DNA from: JAVDCA01 sp035764045
GTDB taxonomy: Bacteria > Pseudomonadota > Alphaproteobacteria > Rhizobiales > Xanthobacteraceae
DNA: 32,332 nt
Direction: 5' to 3'
NCBI GenBank assembly: GCA_035764045.1
Contig: DASTZX010000218.1
Coordinates: forward strand, 1-32,332
The position numbers were made by a program, and so were the translations under genes. The number at the start of each line of letters is the position of its first letter. The stretch's first letter is position 1. Shown one piece after another: positions 1 through 6,857 of the stretch. Under the pieces are notes generated by a model. It was not told the origin of the DNA, did no database searches, and was given only the letters and a program-made list of their open reading frames with translations.

Positions 1-1
1 C

Positions 2-172
2 CGCCACAGCGATGCCTTTCTGCACGCCCTCAAGCAGGCCGGCTTCTTCACCCGGACCTGCTACGTCCCGGGCGCCGGGCACTACTGGCTGAGCGATCCG
101 ATCGACGAGCCGGGGAGCTACTCCGCCGTGCTCGCGCCGCGCCTGATCCGCTTCCTTGCCGAGAAGCTCTGA
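2..172 (+). CDS. Alpha/beta hydrolase, C-terminal fragment (cut by window start)
   Basis: An open frame of 56 codons runs from the window edge to a TGA stop. It contains PGAGHYW, the usual context of the catalytic histidine in alpha/beta-hydrolase-fold enzymes, about 25 residues before the C-terminus, followed by a final helix (APRLIRFLAEKL) typical of the fold. The nucleophile and acid residues lie outside the window, so the substrate cannot be inferred. It lies upstream of the beta-propeller gene on the same strand but is separated from it by 117 bp containing a palindromic operator-like site, so the two need not share a transcript. Confidence is moderate for the family and nil for the specific function. 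Confidence 0.6.
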   Translation, partial: RHSDAFLHALKQAGFFTRTCYVPGAGHYWLSDPIDEPGSYSAVLAPRLIRFLAEKL

Positions 173-250
173 GGACCTTTGATGGTGCGCCGCCGAGGCA
201 GCCGGATTGTCCGCGGCGCCACGCCCTGATTTGATATCGACGACAAACAG

Positions 251-266
251 ACGACCGGTCGGTCGT
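251..266. promoter_or_regulatory. TetR-type operator-like palindrome
   Basis: The site is acgaccg-gt-cggtcgt, a perfect 7-bp inverted repeat around a 2-bp spacer, centred about 30 bp before the ATG at 290. The ACCGGTCGGT core resembles operators of TetR/AcrR-family repressors in alphaproteobacteria. Its position between the hydrolase stop and the Shine-Dalgarno (GAGGA, 279-283) fits an operator that blocks transcription of the beta-propeller gene. No TetR gene is in the window, so the regulator is unknown. The family assignment is inferred from site shape only. Confidence 0.45.
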
Positions 267-289
267 CGCGACGTGAATGAGGATCCCCG

Positions 290-1477
290 ATGACCACGGC
301 CGAACGCTATCCTCAGGAGATCAAAGGCTTCCGCCTGTTGGGGCACGATCCATCGGCCGCCTGGGGGTGCGGCAGCCTGGTGCAGGTGCACAAGGGCTAC
401 GCCTATGTGGGGTCGGTCGGCACCTCGAGCGGCCACGCGCCCGAAGGATTTACCGCGCACGACGTGCGCGACCCCAAGAACCCCAAGAAGGTCTACGAGT
501 TCCGCGCGCCCCCGGGCGTGCATTGCCACAAGCTGCGCGTCGTCGGCGATCACATCCTGTGGGTCAACTCCGAGCGCCTCGTCGGCGACAAGGGCCGCAA
601 TGCGCGCGCCGGCATCTTCATCTTCGACATCAGCAAGCCTGATCAGCCGAAGGAAGTCGGCTTCTACGACACGCCGGGCTCCGGCCCGCATCGCTTCGGC
701 GTCGACAACAAGCGCCAGCTCGCCTTCCTGCCCAACGATGCGCCGGGCTGGAACAAGCGCGTGATCTGGACGCTCGACGTGAAGAACCCGCTCAAGCCCG
801 ACGTGATCAGCGTGTGGGGCCTGCCGTGGCAGAAGGCGGAGGGCGATGGCGGCGGCGACGATCCGCAGCCGCACGAGGATGCGATCACGCTGCATGGGCC
901 GCCGATGATCCGCGGCAACCGCATGTATGCGGCATTCTGGGGCGGCGGCATCGCGATCATCGACTGCACCGATCTCAGCAAGATGGAGCTGGTCGGGCAC
1001 CTGCAATGGTCGCCCCCGTTCCCGGGCTCGACCCACACCGCGTGGCCGGTCGGCGACCGGCCCTATCTCATCTGCACCGACGAGGCGCGCGCCAAGCAGA
1101 AGTACTGGGACGCGCAGTTCATGTGGGTGGTGGACATCCGCAAGGAGACGAACCCGATTCCGATCGCCACCTTCTTCCCCGAGCGCGAGAAATATTTCGA
1201 CCGCCCCGGCCGCTTCGGCGCCCATAACATCCTCGAGGACATCCGCAGCGAGGGCCCATGGGCGAACATCGTCTTCCTCACCTACTTCAACGCCGGCCTG
1301 CGCGCGGTCGACGTGAGCGACCCGTTGCGCCCGAAGGAGGTCGGCTGCTTCGTGCCGGAGGTCGGCGATGGGCTGCAGGCGGTGCAGTCGAACGACATCG
1401 GCACCGACGATAACGGCCTCCTCTACCTCATCGATCGCGCCGGCAACGGCATGCATATCCTGGAGTACACGGGCTGA
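290..1477 (+). CDS. LVIVD-type beta-propeller protein
   Basis: This 395-residue protein has no signal peptide. It is built of repeated units ending in hydrophobic-strand/Asp motifs (GIFIFDISKPDQP, AIIDCTDLSKMELVG, LRAVDVSDPLRPKEVG), the hallmark of LVIVD repeats that fold as beta-propeller blades. Histidines recur at the start of successive blades (H78/H80, H134, H202, H249, H312), so they would face the central channel. The last blade has Gln/Asn instead. Known LVIVD proteins are mostly uncharacterised; some carry surface anchors, but none is visible here. The ATG at 290 follows a good GAGGA ribosome site six bases away. The SDR gene downstream is on the same strand and may be co-transcribed through the intervening repeat. 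The molecular function is not known. Confidence 0.7.
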   Translation: MTTAERYPQEIKGFRLLGHDPSAAWGCGSLVQVHKGYAYVGSVGTSSGHAPEGFTAHDVRDPKNPKKVYEFRAPPGVHCHKLRVVGDHILWVNSERLVGDKGRNARAGIFIFDISKPDQPKEVGFYDTPGSGPHRFGVDNKRQLAFLPNDAPGWNKRVIWTLDVKNPLKPDVISVWGLPWQKAEGDGGGDDPQPHEDAITLHGPPMIRGNRMYAAFWGGGIAIIDCTDLSKMELVGHLQWSPPFPGSTHTAWPVGDRPYLICTDEARAKQKYWDAQFMWVVDIRKETNPIPIATFFPEREKYFDRPGRFGAHNILEDIRSEGPWANIVFLTYFNAGLRAVDVSDPLRPKEVGCFVPEVGDGLQAVQSNDIGTDDNGLLYLIDRAGNGMHILEYTG

Positions 1478-1485
1478 TGGGCTTG

Positions 1486-1608
1486 TCATGGCCGGGCATA
1501 GCCGTTCGAAGAACGGCGTCGCTTCGCTCGCTTATGTCCCGGCCATCCACGTCTTACTTTCTGCCATGGCCGCAAGACGTGGATGCCCGCGACAAGCGCG
1601 GGCATGAC
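1486..1608. repeat. Composite palindromic intergenic repeat (family 2, left copy)
   Basis: Two palindromic modules lie side by side. The first has arms ATGGCCGGG (from 1488) and CCCGGCCAT (ending 1546) around a GC-rich centre. The second (1569-1608) contains the hairpin ATGCCCGCG-acaag-CGCGGGCAT. The strings ATCCACGTCTT (1545-1555) and AAGACGTGGAT (1574-1584) form a further inverted pair joining the modules. The 40 bases at 1569-1608 recur without mismatch in inverted orientation at 2426-2465, on the far side of the SDR gene. The hairpins could also act on the transcript by attenuating or protecting the 3' end of the propeller mRNA. Confidence 0.8.
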
Positions 1609-1631
1609 GATGCGACTGACGGGAGGAAGTC

Positions 1632-2417
1632 TTGAATCTCGGCCTCAAGGATCGCGTCGCGATCGTCACCGGCGCAAGCCAGGGCATCGGCTACGCCTGC
1701 GCGGCCGAGCTGCTCGCGGAGGGCGCCCGCGTGGTGGTCGCGAGCAAGGACGAAGCGCGCAACGCCGAGGCGTGCCGCAGGCTCGGGGATCGCGACGGCC
1801 GCGTGCTCGGCATACCGATGGACATCGAGCGCGACGATTCGGTGCGCCGCATGGTCGAGCGCACCGTCGATGAATTCGGCCGCCTCGATATCCTGGTGAA
1901 CAACGCCGCCCTGGTGAGCCCGGGCGATCTCTATACGCTCAGCGACGAGGCCTGGGGGAGGAGCTTCGAGAAGAAGCTCAACGGGTTTGCCCGCTGCATG
2001 CGGCACGCGATCCCGCCGATGCGGACGCGCAAATGGGGCCGCATCATTAATGTCACCGGCACGGCGGCCCGCCAGCCGCAGCCGAATGCGGTTGCGACCG
2101 GCATGAACAACGCCGCAATCCTCAATCTCACCAAGGCGATGGCGAACGACCTCGCCAAGGACGGCATCCTGCTCAACGCCGTCGTTCCGACCTCGACCTT
2201 GACCGAGCGCCTGGAAGAGGCGATCCGCAAGGTTGCGGCGCAGAGCGGAAAGACCGTAGCCGAGGTCCTCAAGGAGCGCGGCGCGAAATTCCCGCTCGGC
2301 CGGCTCGCCGACCCCGCGGAAGTCGCCGCCGTGGTCGCCTTTCTCGCCTCCGAGCGCGCGAGCTACGTGGTGGGCTGCGCCTGGCCGGTGGACGGCGGCG
2401 CATCGGCCTGGATCTGA
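1632..2417 (+). CDS. SDR-family protein lacking the canonical Ser-Tyr-Lys residues
   Basis: The 261-residue protein has a classical SDR fold. It has the nucleotide-binding motif TGASQGIG (residues 13-20), VNNAA (89-93) that stabilises the central sheet, and the C-terminal VDGG. At the catalytic stretch, where YxxxK is expected, the sequence reads TGMNN (156-160), so Tyr is Thr and Lys is Asn. The serine position lies in VTGTAA (141-146), which has no serine. It should still bind NAD(P)(H), but ordinary alcohol dehydrogenase chemistry is unlikely; a non-redox or altered mechanism is possible. The start is TTG at 1632, chosen because GGGAGGAAG (1621-1629) lies just upstream and the fold begins at once. 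The gene sits alone between inverted 40-bp repeats. Confidence 0.85.
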   Translation: MNLGLKDRVAIVTGASQGIGYACAAELLAEGARVVVASKDEARNAEACRRLGDRDGRVLGIPMDIERDDSVRRMVERTVDEFGRLDILVNNAALVSPGDLYTLSDEAWGRSFEKKLNGFARCMRHAIPPMRTRKWGRIINVTGTAARQPQPNAVATGMNNAAILNLTKAMANDLAKDGILLNAVVPTSTLTERLEEAIRKVAAQSGKTVAEVLKERGAKFPLGRLADPAEVAAVVAFLASERASYVVGCAWPVDGGASAWI

Positions 2418-2425
2418 TACGTGGA

Positions 2426-2510
2426 GTCATGCCCGCGCTTGTCGCGGGCATCCACGTCTTGCGGCGATAGGCGAGCGACGCGACGCCGTTCTTTGCACGG
2501 CTATGTCCGA
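2426..2510. repeat. Composite palindromic intergenic repeat (family 2, right copy)
   Basis: Positions 2426-2465 are the exact reverse complement of 1569-1608, with 40 matching bases. The following stretch (about 2470-2510, GCGAGCGACGCGACGCCGTT and on to GGCTATGTCC) matches the complement of the first module of the left copy with a few changes, so both modules are present, rearranged. It lies between the SDR stop and the stop of the convergent UdgX gene, where the hairpin may serve both genes as a bidirectional terminator. Confidence 0.8.
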
Positions 2511-2518
2511 GAATGCCG

Positions 2519-3133
2519 TCAGGCGGCGTCCTTGAGCAGCTTGGCGCAGCGCCGCAGGTCGGCGACCAGCCCCTTGTACTCGCGCTCCCGCGACTCCTCG
2601 TCCTGCTGCCGCAGCACGAACGACGGGTGGATCGTCACGACGACGCGGCTCCCGTCCTCGTCGGACAGGACCTCGCCGCGCGCCTTCGCGATGGTGATGG
2701 TGCGCCCGAGTACGCCGCGCGCCGCAGTGGCGCCCATGGCGACGATCACCTGCGGCTTGATCATCGTTCGCTCGAGCTTGAGCCACCAGCGGCAGGCCTC
2801 GATCTCCGAGGCATTCGGCTTCTTGTGCAGCCGCCGCTTGCCGCGCTGCTCGTACTTGAAATGCTTGACCGCATTGGTGACGAACACCTCCTTGCGGTCG
2901 ATGCCCGCCTCGACGATGGCGCGATCGAGGATGCGCCCGGCCGGGCCGACGAACGGATGGCCTTGCTGGTCCTCCTGGTCGCCCGGCTGCTCGCCGACCA
3001 TCATGACCTGGGCATGCTTCGGGCCTTCGCCCGGCACCACTTGCGTCGCATGGCGATAGAGGTCGCAGCGCGTGCACGCCGCTTCGGCGTCGCGCAGCGC
3101 CGTCAGGCTGCGGATAGCGGGCCGATCGTCCAT
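2519..3133 (-). CDS. udgX: UdgX-type uracil-DNA glycosylase (Fe-S)
   Basis: This 204-residue protein belongs to the family 4/5-like uracil-DNA glycosylases and specifically to UdgX. UdgX excises uracil and becomes covalently bound to the abasic site. Visible features are the CxxC pair C20/C23 and C114 for the [4Fe-4S] cluster, motif GEQPGDQED (47-55) where ordinary family 4 enzymes have GEAPG, GHPFVGPAGR (58-67), TNAVKHFK (86-93), the UdgX-specific insertion RGKRRLHK (97-104) whose His103 corresponds to the cross-linking histidine, and IHPS (168-171). His91 stands where family 4 enzymes have their third cysteine. ATG at 3133 is preferred: in-frame upstream sequence runs into an intergenic repeat and has no homology. 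The gene is monocistronic, with the repeat upstream. Confidence 0.9.
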   Translation of the reverse strand: MDDRPAIRSLTALRDAEAACTRCDLYRHATQVVPGEGPKHAQVMMVGEQPGDQEDQQGHPFVGPAGRILDRAIVEAGIDRKEVFVTNAVKHFKYEQRGKRRLHKKPNASEIEACRWWLKLERTMIKPQVIVAMGATAARGVLGRTITIAKARGEVLSDEDGSRVVVTIHPSFVLRQQDEESREREYKGLVADLRRCAKLLKDAA

Positions 3134-3173
3134 GCCAGAGCAATGATCGGGCTGGACGATGGTTCCGCGGGCT

Positions 3174-3344
3174 CGTGTCCCGATTCCGAAGTTCGCCGAT
3201 CGTTGCGGCGACCTCTGATGCGAACTTCGGAATCTTAGGGACACTAAATTTAGCAACACTATGATTCCCAGTGCCGCTTTTGAACCCGAAGTTCGCAACC
3301 ACGATTGCCGCAGACGATGTGCGAACTTCGGGTTCGCGGCACTG
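3174..3344. repeat. Composite double-hairpin repeat (family 1, copy 1)
   Basis: About 171 bp contain two long hairpins. The first pairs gattccgaagttcgc (3182-3196) with its exact complement at 3220-3234. The second pairs gaacccgaagttcgc (3282-3296) with 3321-3335, and is extended by a perfect outer stem cagtgccgc (3269-3277) with gcggcactg (3336-3344). The two stems are diverged versions of each other (GAnnCCGAAGTTCGC). The element recurs inverted at 6858-7022, with loops and spacer also conserved. This resembles a REP/BIME or MITE-like element. No transposase is nearby. It lies between the 5' end of udgX and the 3' end of the UbiD-family gene. Confidence 0.9.
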
Positions 3345-3376
3345 TCGCCCGGATCGAGGTGATGCGGGCAGCGGGC

Positions 3377-4846
3377 CTACAGCTTCGCCAACACCGCGGC
3401 GAACTTCTCGCTCACCTGCTTGACCAGCTCCGGGCTCGCCTTGGCGACCGGCGGGAAATCCTTGAGCCGCTCGAACGGCCGGCAGGCGTCGATCACGGCG
3501 CGCGAATTGGTCGACGAGCTCTTGTCGAGGATCGGGTCGAGCGGTCCGCTCCAGGCGCGACGGATGAAGTCGATGTCCTGCGCCGGGTCGCAACGCGTGC
3601 ACATCGCCCACATCACGTCGAACAGGTCGGTCGGGTCGACGTCGTCGTCGACCACCATGACGAAGCGGCCGAGATACGACCCCGACTGGCAGCTCGCCGC
3701 CATCATGCCGGCCTGGCGCGCATGTCCCGGATAGGCCTGCTTGATCGCGATCACGTTGAACATGCGGGCGCCGCCGAATTCGTGCACCCACACGCCCTTG
3801 ACGCCGGAGAGGCCGGCACGCTCGACCTCGTCCCAGATCATGCCCGCCTTCATCACGCATTTCGAGAACGAGAAGTCGGACGGCGGCCGCATCGGCGAGG
3901 CGATGGAGAGGATCGGGTCGTTGCGGTAGTAGACGCGGCGCACCCGCACGACCGGCTGCTCGCTCGGGCTCGACGCATAGTAGCCGGTGAACTCGCCGAA
4001 CGGGCCTTCCCGCGCGGTGTCGCCCTCCACCATCTCGCCCTCGATGACGATCTCCGCGTGCGCCGGCATCGGCAAGCCGTGCACTTCGCTCAGGATCACG
4101 TCATAGGGCGCGCCGCGGTGCCCGGCCGCATAGTCGAATTCGGACAGCCCGAACTTGAGCTCGTTGCCGCCGGCGAGAAAGAGCAGCGGGTCGTGCCCGC
4201 AGCTGATCAGCACCGGGCACGGCTTGCCGGCGCGGAAATACTTCTCCCGGATCTGCCGACCATGCTTGCCGGGCGAGATCCACAAGGAGGCGCGGTTCTT
4301 GTCCTGCACCATGCTGCGGTAGGTCGCCGCATTGATCCAGTTCTCCTCCGGATCGCGCATGATCACCAGGTCGTCCGTGCCGATGTAGCGCCCGCCGTCG
4401 CGCTCGTGCAGCTTGGGGACCGGAAACTTCCACAGGTCGACCTTGTCGTCGCGGTCGACGTTCTCCAGCACGGGCCCCTTGGTCACCACGCGCGGCGGGA
4501 TCGGCCGGTGCGTCTTCATGCGATCGCGATAGGCGCGCACCACGTCGAGCGGCTTCTCGGGGACCGGCAGGCCCATGGTGATGGCGAGCCGCTTCGACGA
4601 GTTGGTCGCGCCGGAGAGGAGCCGCATGCCCTTCGGGTAGCCCGGCACGTCCTCGAACAGGAGCGCCGGCGGCTCGGGGCGCGCGTGGTTGACGATCTCG
4701 CCGAGCGAGCCGATCTCCAGGTCCCAGTCGGCGCCCGTCACGCGCAGGATCTCGCCCTGCTCCTCGGCGCGCGCGATGAATTCCCGCACGTCCTCGTGCG
4801 GGCGGTCATAGGCGTTGTAGCGGGCCGGCTTGGTCGTATCGAGCAT
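3377..4846 (-). CDS. UbiD-family (prenylated-FMN) decarboxylase
   Basis: The 489-residue length matches UbiD/FDC enzymes, which reversibly decarboxylate aromatic or alpha,beta-unsaturated acids using prenylated FMN. The signature EGPFGEFTGYY (280-290) supplies the two catalytic glutamates E280 and E285. TYRSM (175-179) supplies Arg177 of the Glu-Arg-Glu triad, and the GKHGRQI region follows as in the family. No UbiX (prFMN synthase) gene is in the window, so cofactor must come from elsewhere. The gene is last in a minus-strand run after a PBP-like gene and an MFS transporter, with a 62-bp gap before it. Non-hydroxybenzoate UbiD homologues are common in aromatic-degrading soil bacteria; an aromatic or unsaturated acid substrate is inferred and not shown. 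The start has a weak ribosome site but matches the family N-terminus. Confidence 0.88.
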   Translation of the reverse strand: MLDTTKPARYNAYDRPHEDVREFIARAEEQGEILRVTGADWDLEIGSLGEIVNHARPEPPALLFEDVPGYPKGMRLLSGATNSSKRLAITMGLPVPEKPLDVVRAYRDRMKTHRPIPPRVVTKGPVLENVDRDDKVDLWKFPVPKLHERDGGRYIGTDDLVIMRDPEENWINAATYRSMVQDKNRASLWISPGKHGRQIREKYFRAGKPCPVLISCGHDPLLFLAGGNELKFGLSEFDYAAGHRGAPYDVILSEVHGLPMPAHAEIVIEGEMVEGDTAREGPFGEFTGYYASSPSEQPVVRVRRVYYRNDPILSIASPMRPPSDFSFSKCVMKAGMIWDEVERAGLSGVKGVWVHEFGGARMFNVIAIKQAYPGHARQAGMMAASCQSGSYLGRFVMVVDDDVDPTDLFDVMWAMCTRCDPAQDIDFIRRAWSGPLDPILDKSSSTNSRAVIDACRPFERLKDFPPVAKASPELVKQVSEKFAAVLAKL

Positions 4847-4908
4847 GGACGGGACTCTCGGGTCTGGTCGCGCAACGGCGCGGAGGGGCGCACATTAGAC
4901 CACGCCGC

Positions 4909-6120
4909 TCAGCTTTGCGAGGCACTGGCGCGGCGCGGGATGGTCGGCGCGAGGCCGATCAGCAGGAAGTTGCACAAGCCGATCGGGATGAACGCGGCCG
5001 CCGGCCAGCCGGTCGCATCCCATCCGAGCCCGCTGACGATCGGGACGATGACCGCGCAGGAATAGCTGATCGTGAACATCGCGGCGGTCATGCGGTGGAC
5101 ATCATCGGGCGGGCTGAGGAGCGGCGGCAGCGTCAGCAAGAGCGTGAGCGTCGCGGCGCCGGAAAACCCGAGCGCCGCCGCTGCGGTGATGATCACCCAG
5201 CCGTTTCCGAGCAGGATCCCGGCGACGCAGAGGAGCGAGAGCGCTCCGCAGGCCATGTAGGGCCAGGCGCGGCCGACGAGGCGGCCCGCAGAGGCGAGCA
5301 GCAGCAGCGAGGCGGGAAGCTGGCCGATATTGAGCGCGGTCAGCGCGGGGCCGATCAGGTCGGGCCGCCCGAGCTGGTGGAGATAATCGGGAATGAAGGC
5401 GTTGGTGGAGAAATAGGTGGCGTTGTTGGCGCCGAACATCAGACCCAGCCGCCAGATCAGCCCGCTGTTCCAGTCCGGCCACCAGCGGCGCGGGACGGCC
5501 GGCCGCTCGGGGCGGCGTGCGCGCGACGTGAATAAGAGGATCGCGGCCGGAATGGCGACGCACGGGAGGGCCCAGGCCACGAAGGCGAGCCGCCAGCTTT
5601 GCCCGACCAGCGGCAGGAGCAGCGGGATCGTCAGCCAGACCGGGATGATTTCGCCGACCAGCAGGCCGTTGGTATAGACCGCCGTGCCGAACCCGATCCG
5701 ATCCGGCAGCCAGGCGCGCACCAGCGGCGGCAGCGCGGGCTGCATGACGGCGACGCCGAGACCGGTGAGCACCGTCGCGGCGCACAGCAGCAGAAAGTCG
5801 GGCGCCGCCCCGCGCAGCGCGCAGCCGATCGCGCTGGCAAAAAGTCCGGCGATCAGCGTCCTGCGCGCACCGAAGCGGGCGATCAACAGCGAGCCCGGCA
5901 CGGCCGCCAGCACGAACAGCACCGGCGGGAGGCCGGACAGGATGCCGACCTGGGTTTCCGAGATGCCGAGATCCTCGTGGATCAGCCGGATCAGCGGCGG
6001 CACCGCCAGGATCGTGACCCGCAGCCCGACGCCCGCGATCCACAGCATCGCCACGCAGGTGAAGAACCGCTCGTGTGTCGCTATGCGCGCGGCCGAAGCG
6101 GCGGAATGAGGCGCCTCCAT
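4909..6120 (-). CDS. MFS transporter (CynX/NimT-like)
   Basis: The 403-residue protein has about 12 hydrophobic segments and MFS features: RFGARRTLIAG between helices 2 and 3, GLGVAVMQPALPPLV in helix 4-5, and a central charged loop rich in Arg/Pro (RARRPERPAVPRRWWP) separating the two halves. The pattern most resembles the CynX/NimT group (cyanate, nitroimidazole and organic acid carriers), but the substrate is not readable. It acts in the inner membrane. The ATG at 6120 is chosen because the sequence becomes MFS-like directly after it. The open frame continues upstream only as the shadow of the preceding gene. It starts 35 bp after the binding-protein-like gene and ends 62 bp before the UbiD gene, consistent with one operon importing or exporting the UbiD substrate or product. 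Confidence 0.82.
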   Translation of the reverse strand: MEAPHSAASAARIATHERFFTCVAMLWIAGVGLRVTILAVPPLIRLIHEDLGISETQVGILSGLPPVLFVLAAVPGSLLIARFGARRTLIAGLFASAIGCALRGAAPDFLLLCAATVLTGLGVAVMQPALPPLVRAWLPDRIGFGTAVYTNGLLVGEIIPVWLTIPLLLPLVGQSWRLAFVAWALPCVAIPAAILLFTSRARRPERPAVPRRWWPDWNSGLIWRLGLMFGANNATYFSTNAFIPDYLHQLGRPDLIGPALTALNIGQLPASLLLLASAGRLVGRAWPYMACGALSLLCVAGILLGNGWVIITAAAALGFSGAATLTLLLTLPPLLSPPDDVHRMTAAMFTISYSCAVIVPIVSGLGWDATGWPAAAFIPIGLCNFLLIGLAPTIPRRASASQS

Positions 6121-6155
6121 GAGCGGGTCCCGGCAAGGTGAGGGCGGCTGCCCGT

Positions 6156-6848
6156 TTACCGGACCGCGCCGACCGGCTCCATCCCCTGTTTGCGCATGAC
6201 AGCCGCGACCTCCGGGGTCACGAGTGCCGCGATCAGGAGCCCGGCGGCGGCCGGGCGTGGGCTCGCCGCGAACACGCCGGCCGAGAACGTGGTGACCTTC
6301 TGCAGCTCGTCGGGCAGGGGGCCCACGATGTCGATGCCGGCAACGAGCTTGAGCTCGCTGATCTGCTGCACCGCGAGCTCGACCTCGCCGCGCGCTGCGA
6401 GCTCGCCCACCACCCCATCCTGCACCTTGGACTTTCGGGTCACCTCGTCGGCGATGCCGAGCCGCTTGATGAGCTCCGCGAAATGCAGCCCGCTCGCACC
6501 GCTTTTGGAATAGCCGATGGAGCGCGCCGTGAGCACCGCCTGCTTGAACGCCTCGACCGTGCCGAACGAGGGCTTGGGGGCGCCGGCCTTGACCGCAATC
6601 CCGATGGGGGAACGCGCGAGATCGCGCCGCGAGCCGGCCGCGATGGTGCCGGTTCGGGTGAGCTCTTCCATCGCCGTATCGGTGAGGATCGCGACGTCGC
6701 GGATCGGCCCTTCGGCCATTTGCCGGATCAGCAGCTGGGTGGCCCCGTATGTCGCCGTGAAGTCGAGCCCTTTCTGCGCCAGCAGCGGCGTAATCTCCGT
6801 CATGACCCCGCGCAGGCCAAGCGTGGAAAGCAGGCGGATCGGCGTCAT
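6156..6848 (-). CDS. ModA-like type 2 periplasmic-binding-fold protein without signal peptide
   Basis: The 230-residue protein starts MTPIRLLSTLGLRGVM, going straight into the first strand of the binding-protein fold, with no leader. Features of the ModA-like PBP2 fold are the early LLSTLG segment, DVAILTDTAMEEL (first-lobe ligand loop), IGYSKSGASGLHF in the hinge region, and VELAVQQISELKLVAGIDIVGPLP followed by a C-terminal helix AAVMRKQGMEPVG. Binding proteins of ABC uptake systems are normally exported; this one is apparently cytoplasmic, so an intracellular sensor or carrier role is possible. A second protein of this kind is encoded at 12358. The ribosome site GCGAGG (6855-6860) sits on the edge of the flanking repeat, so the promoter lies within or beyond that repeat. 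It is the first gene of the MFS-UbiD run. Confidence 0.75.
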   Translation of the reverse strand: MTPIRLLSTLGLRGVMTEITPLLAQKGLDFTATYGATQLLIRQMAEGPIRDVAILTDTAMEELTRTGTIAAGSRRDLARSPIGIAVKAGAPKPSFGTVEAFKQAVLTARSIGYSKSGASGLHFAELIKRLGIADEVTRKSKVQDGVVGELAARGEVELAVQQISELKLVAGIDIVGPLPDELQKVTTFSAGVFAASPRPAAAGLLIAALVTPEVAAVMRKQGMEPVGAVR

Positions 6849-6857
6849 GCGAAACCT

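Noticed and set aside
1485..1608. CRISPR-like array in the palindromic repeats
   Set aside because: There are only two to three modules of unequal length, in inverted orientation, with no regular spacers and no cas genes.
2421..3059. Plus-strand open frame starting in the family 2 repeat
   Set aside because: It starts inside the repeat and runs antisense to UdgX; the same peptide-like opening appears at other repeat copies.
3174..3344. Rho-independent terminators made by the family 1 repeat hairpins
   Set aside because: The stems are strong but lack T-tracts and the same conserved loops recur at a second site upstream of genes, so a dispersed repeat explains them better.
3305..5065. A long plus-strand open frame opposite the UbiD-family gene
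   Set aside because: It is an antisense shadow of high-GC coding sequence, with Arg/His-rich composition, no recognisable motif and no ribosome site.
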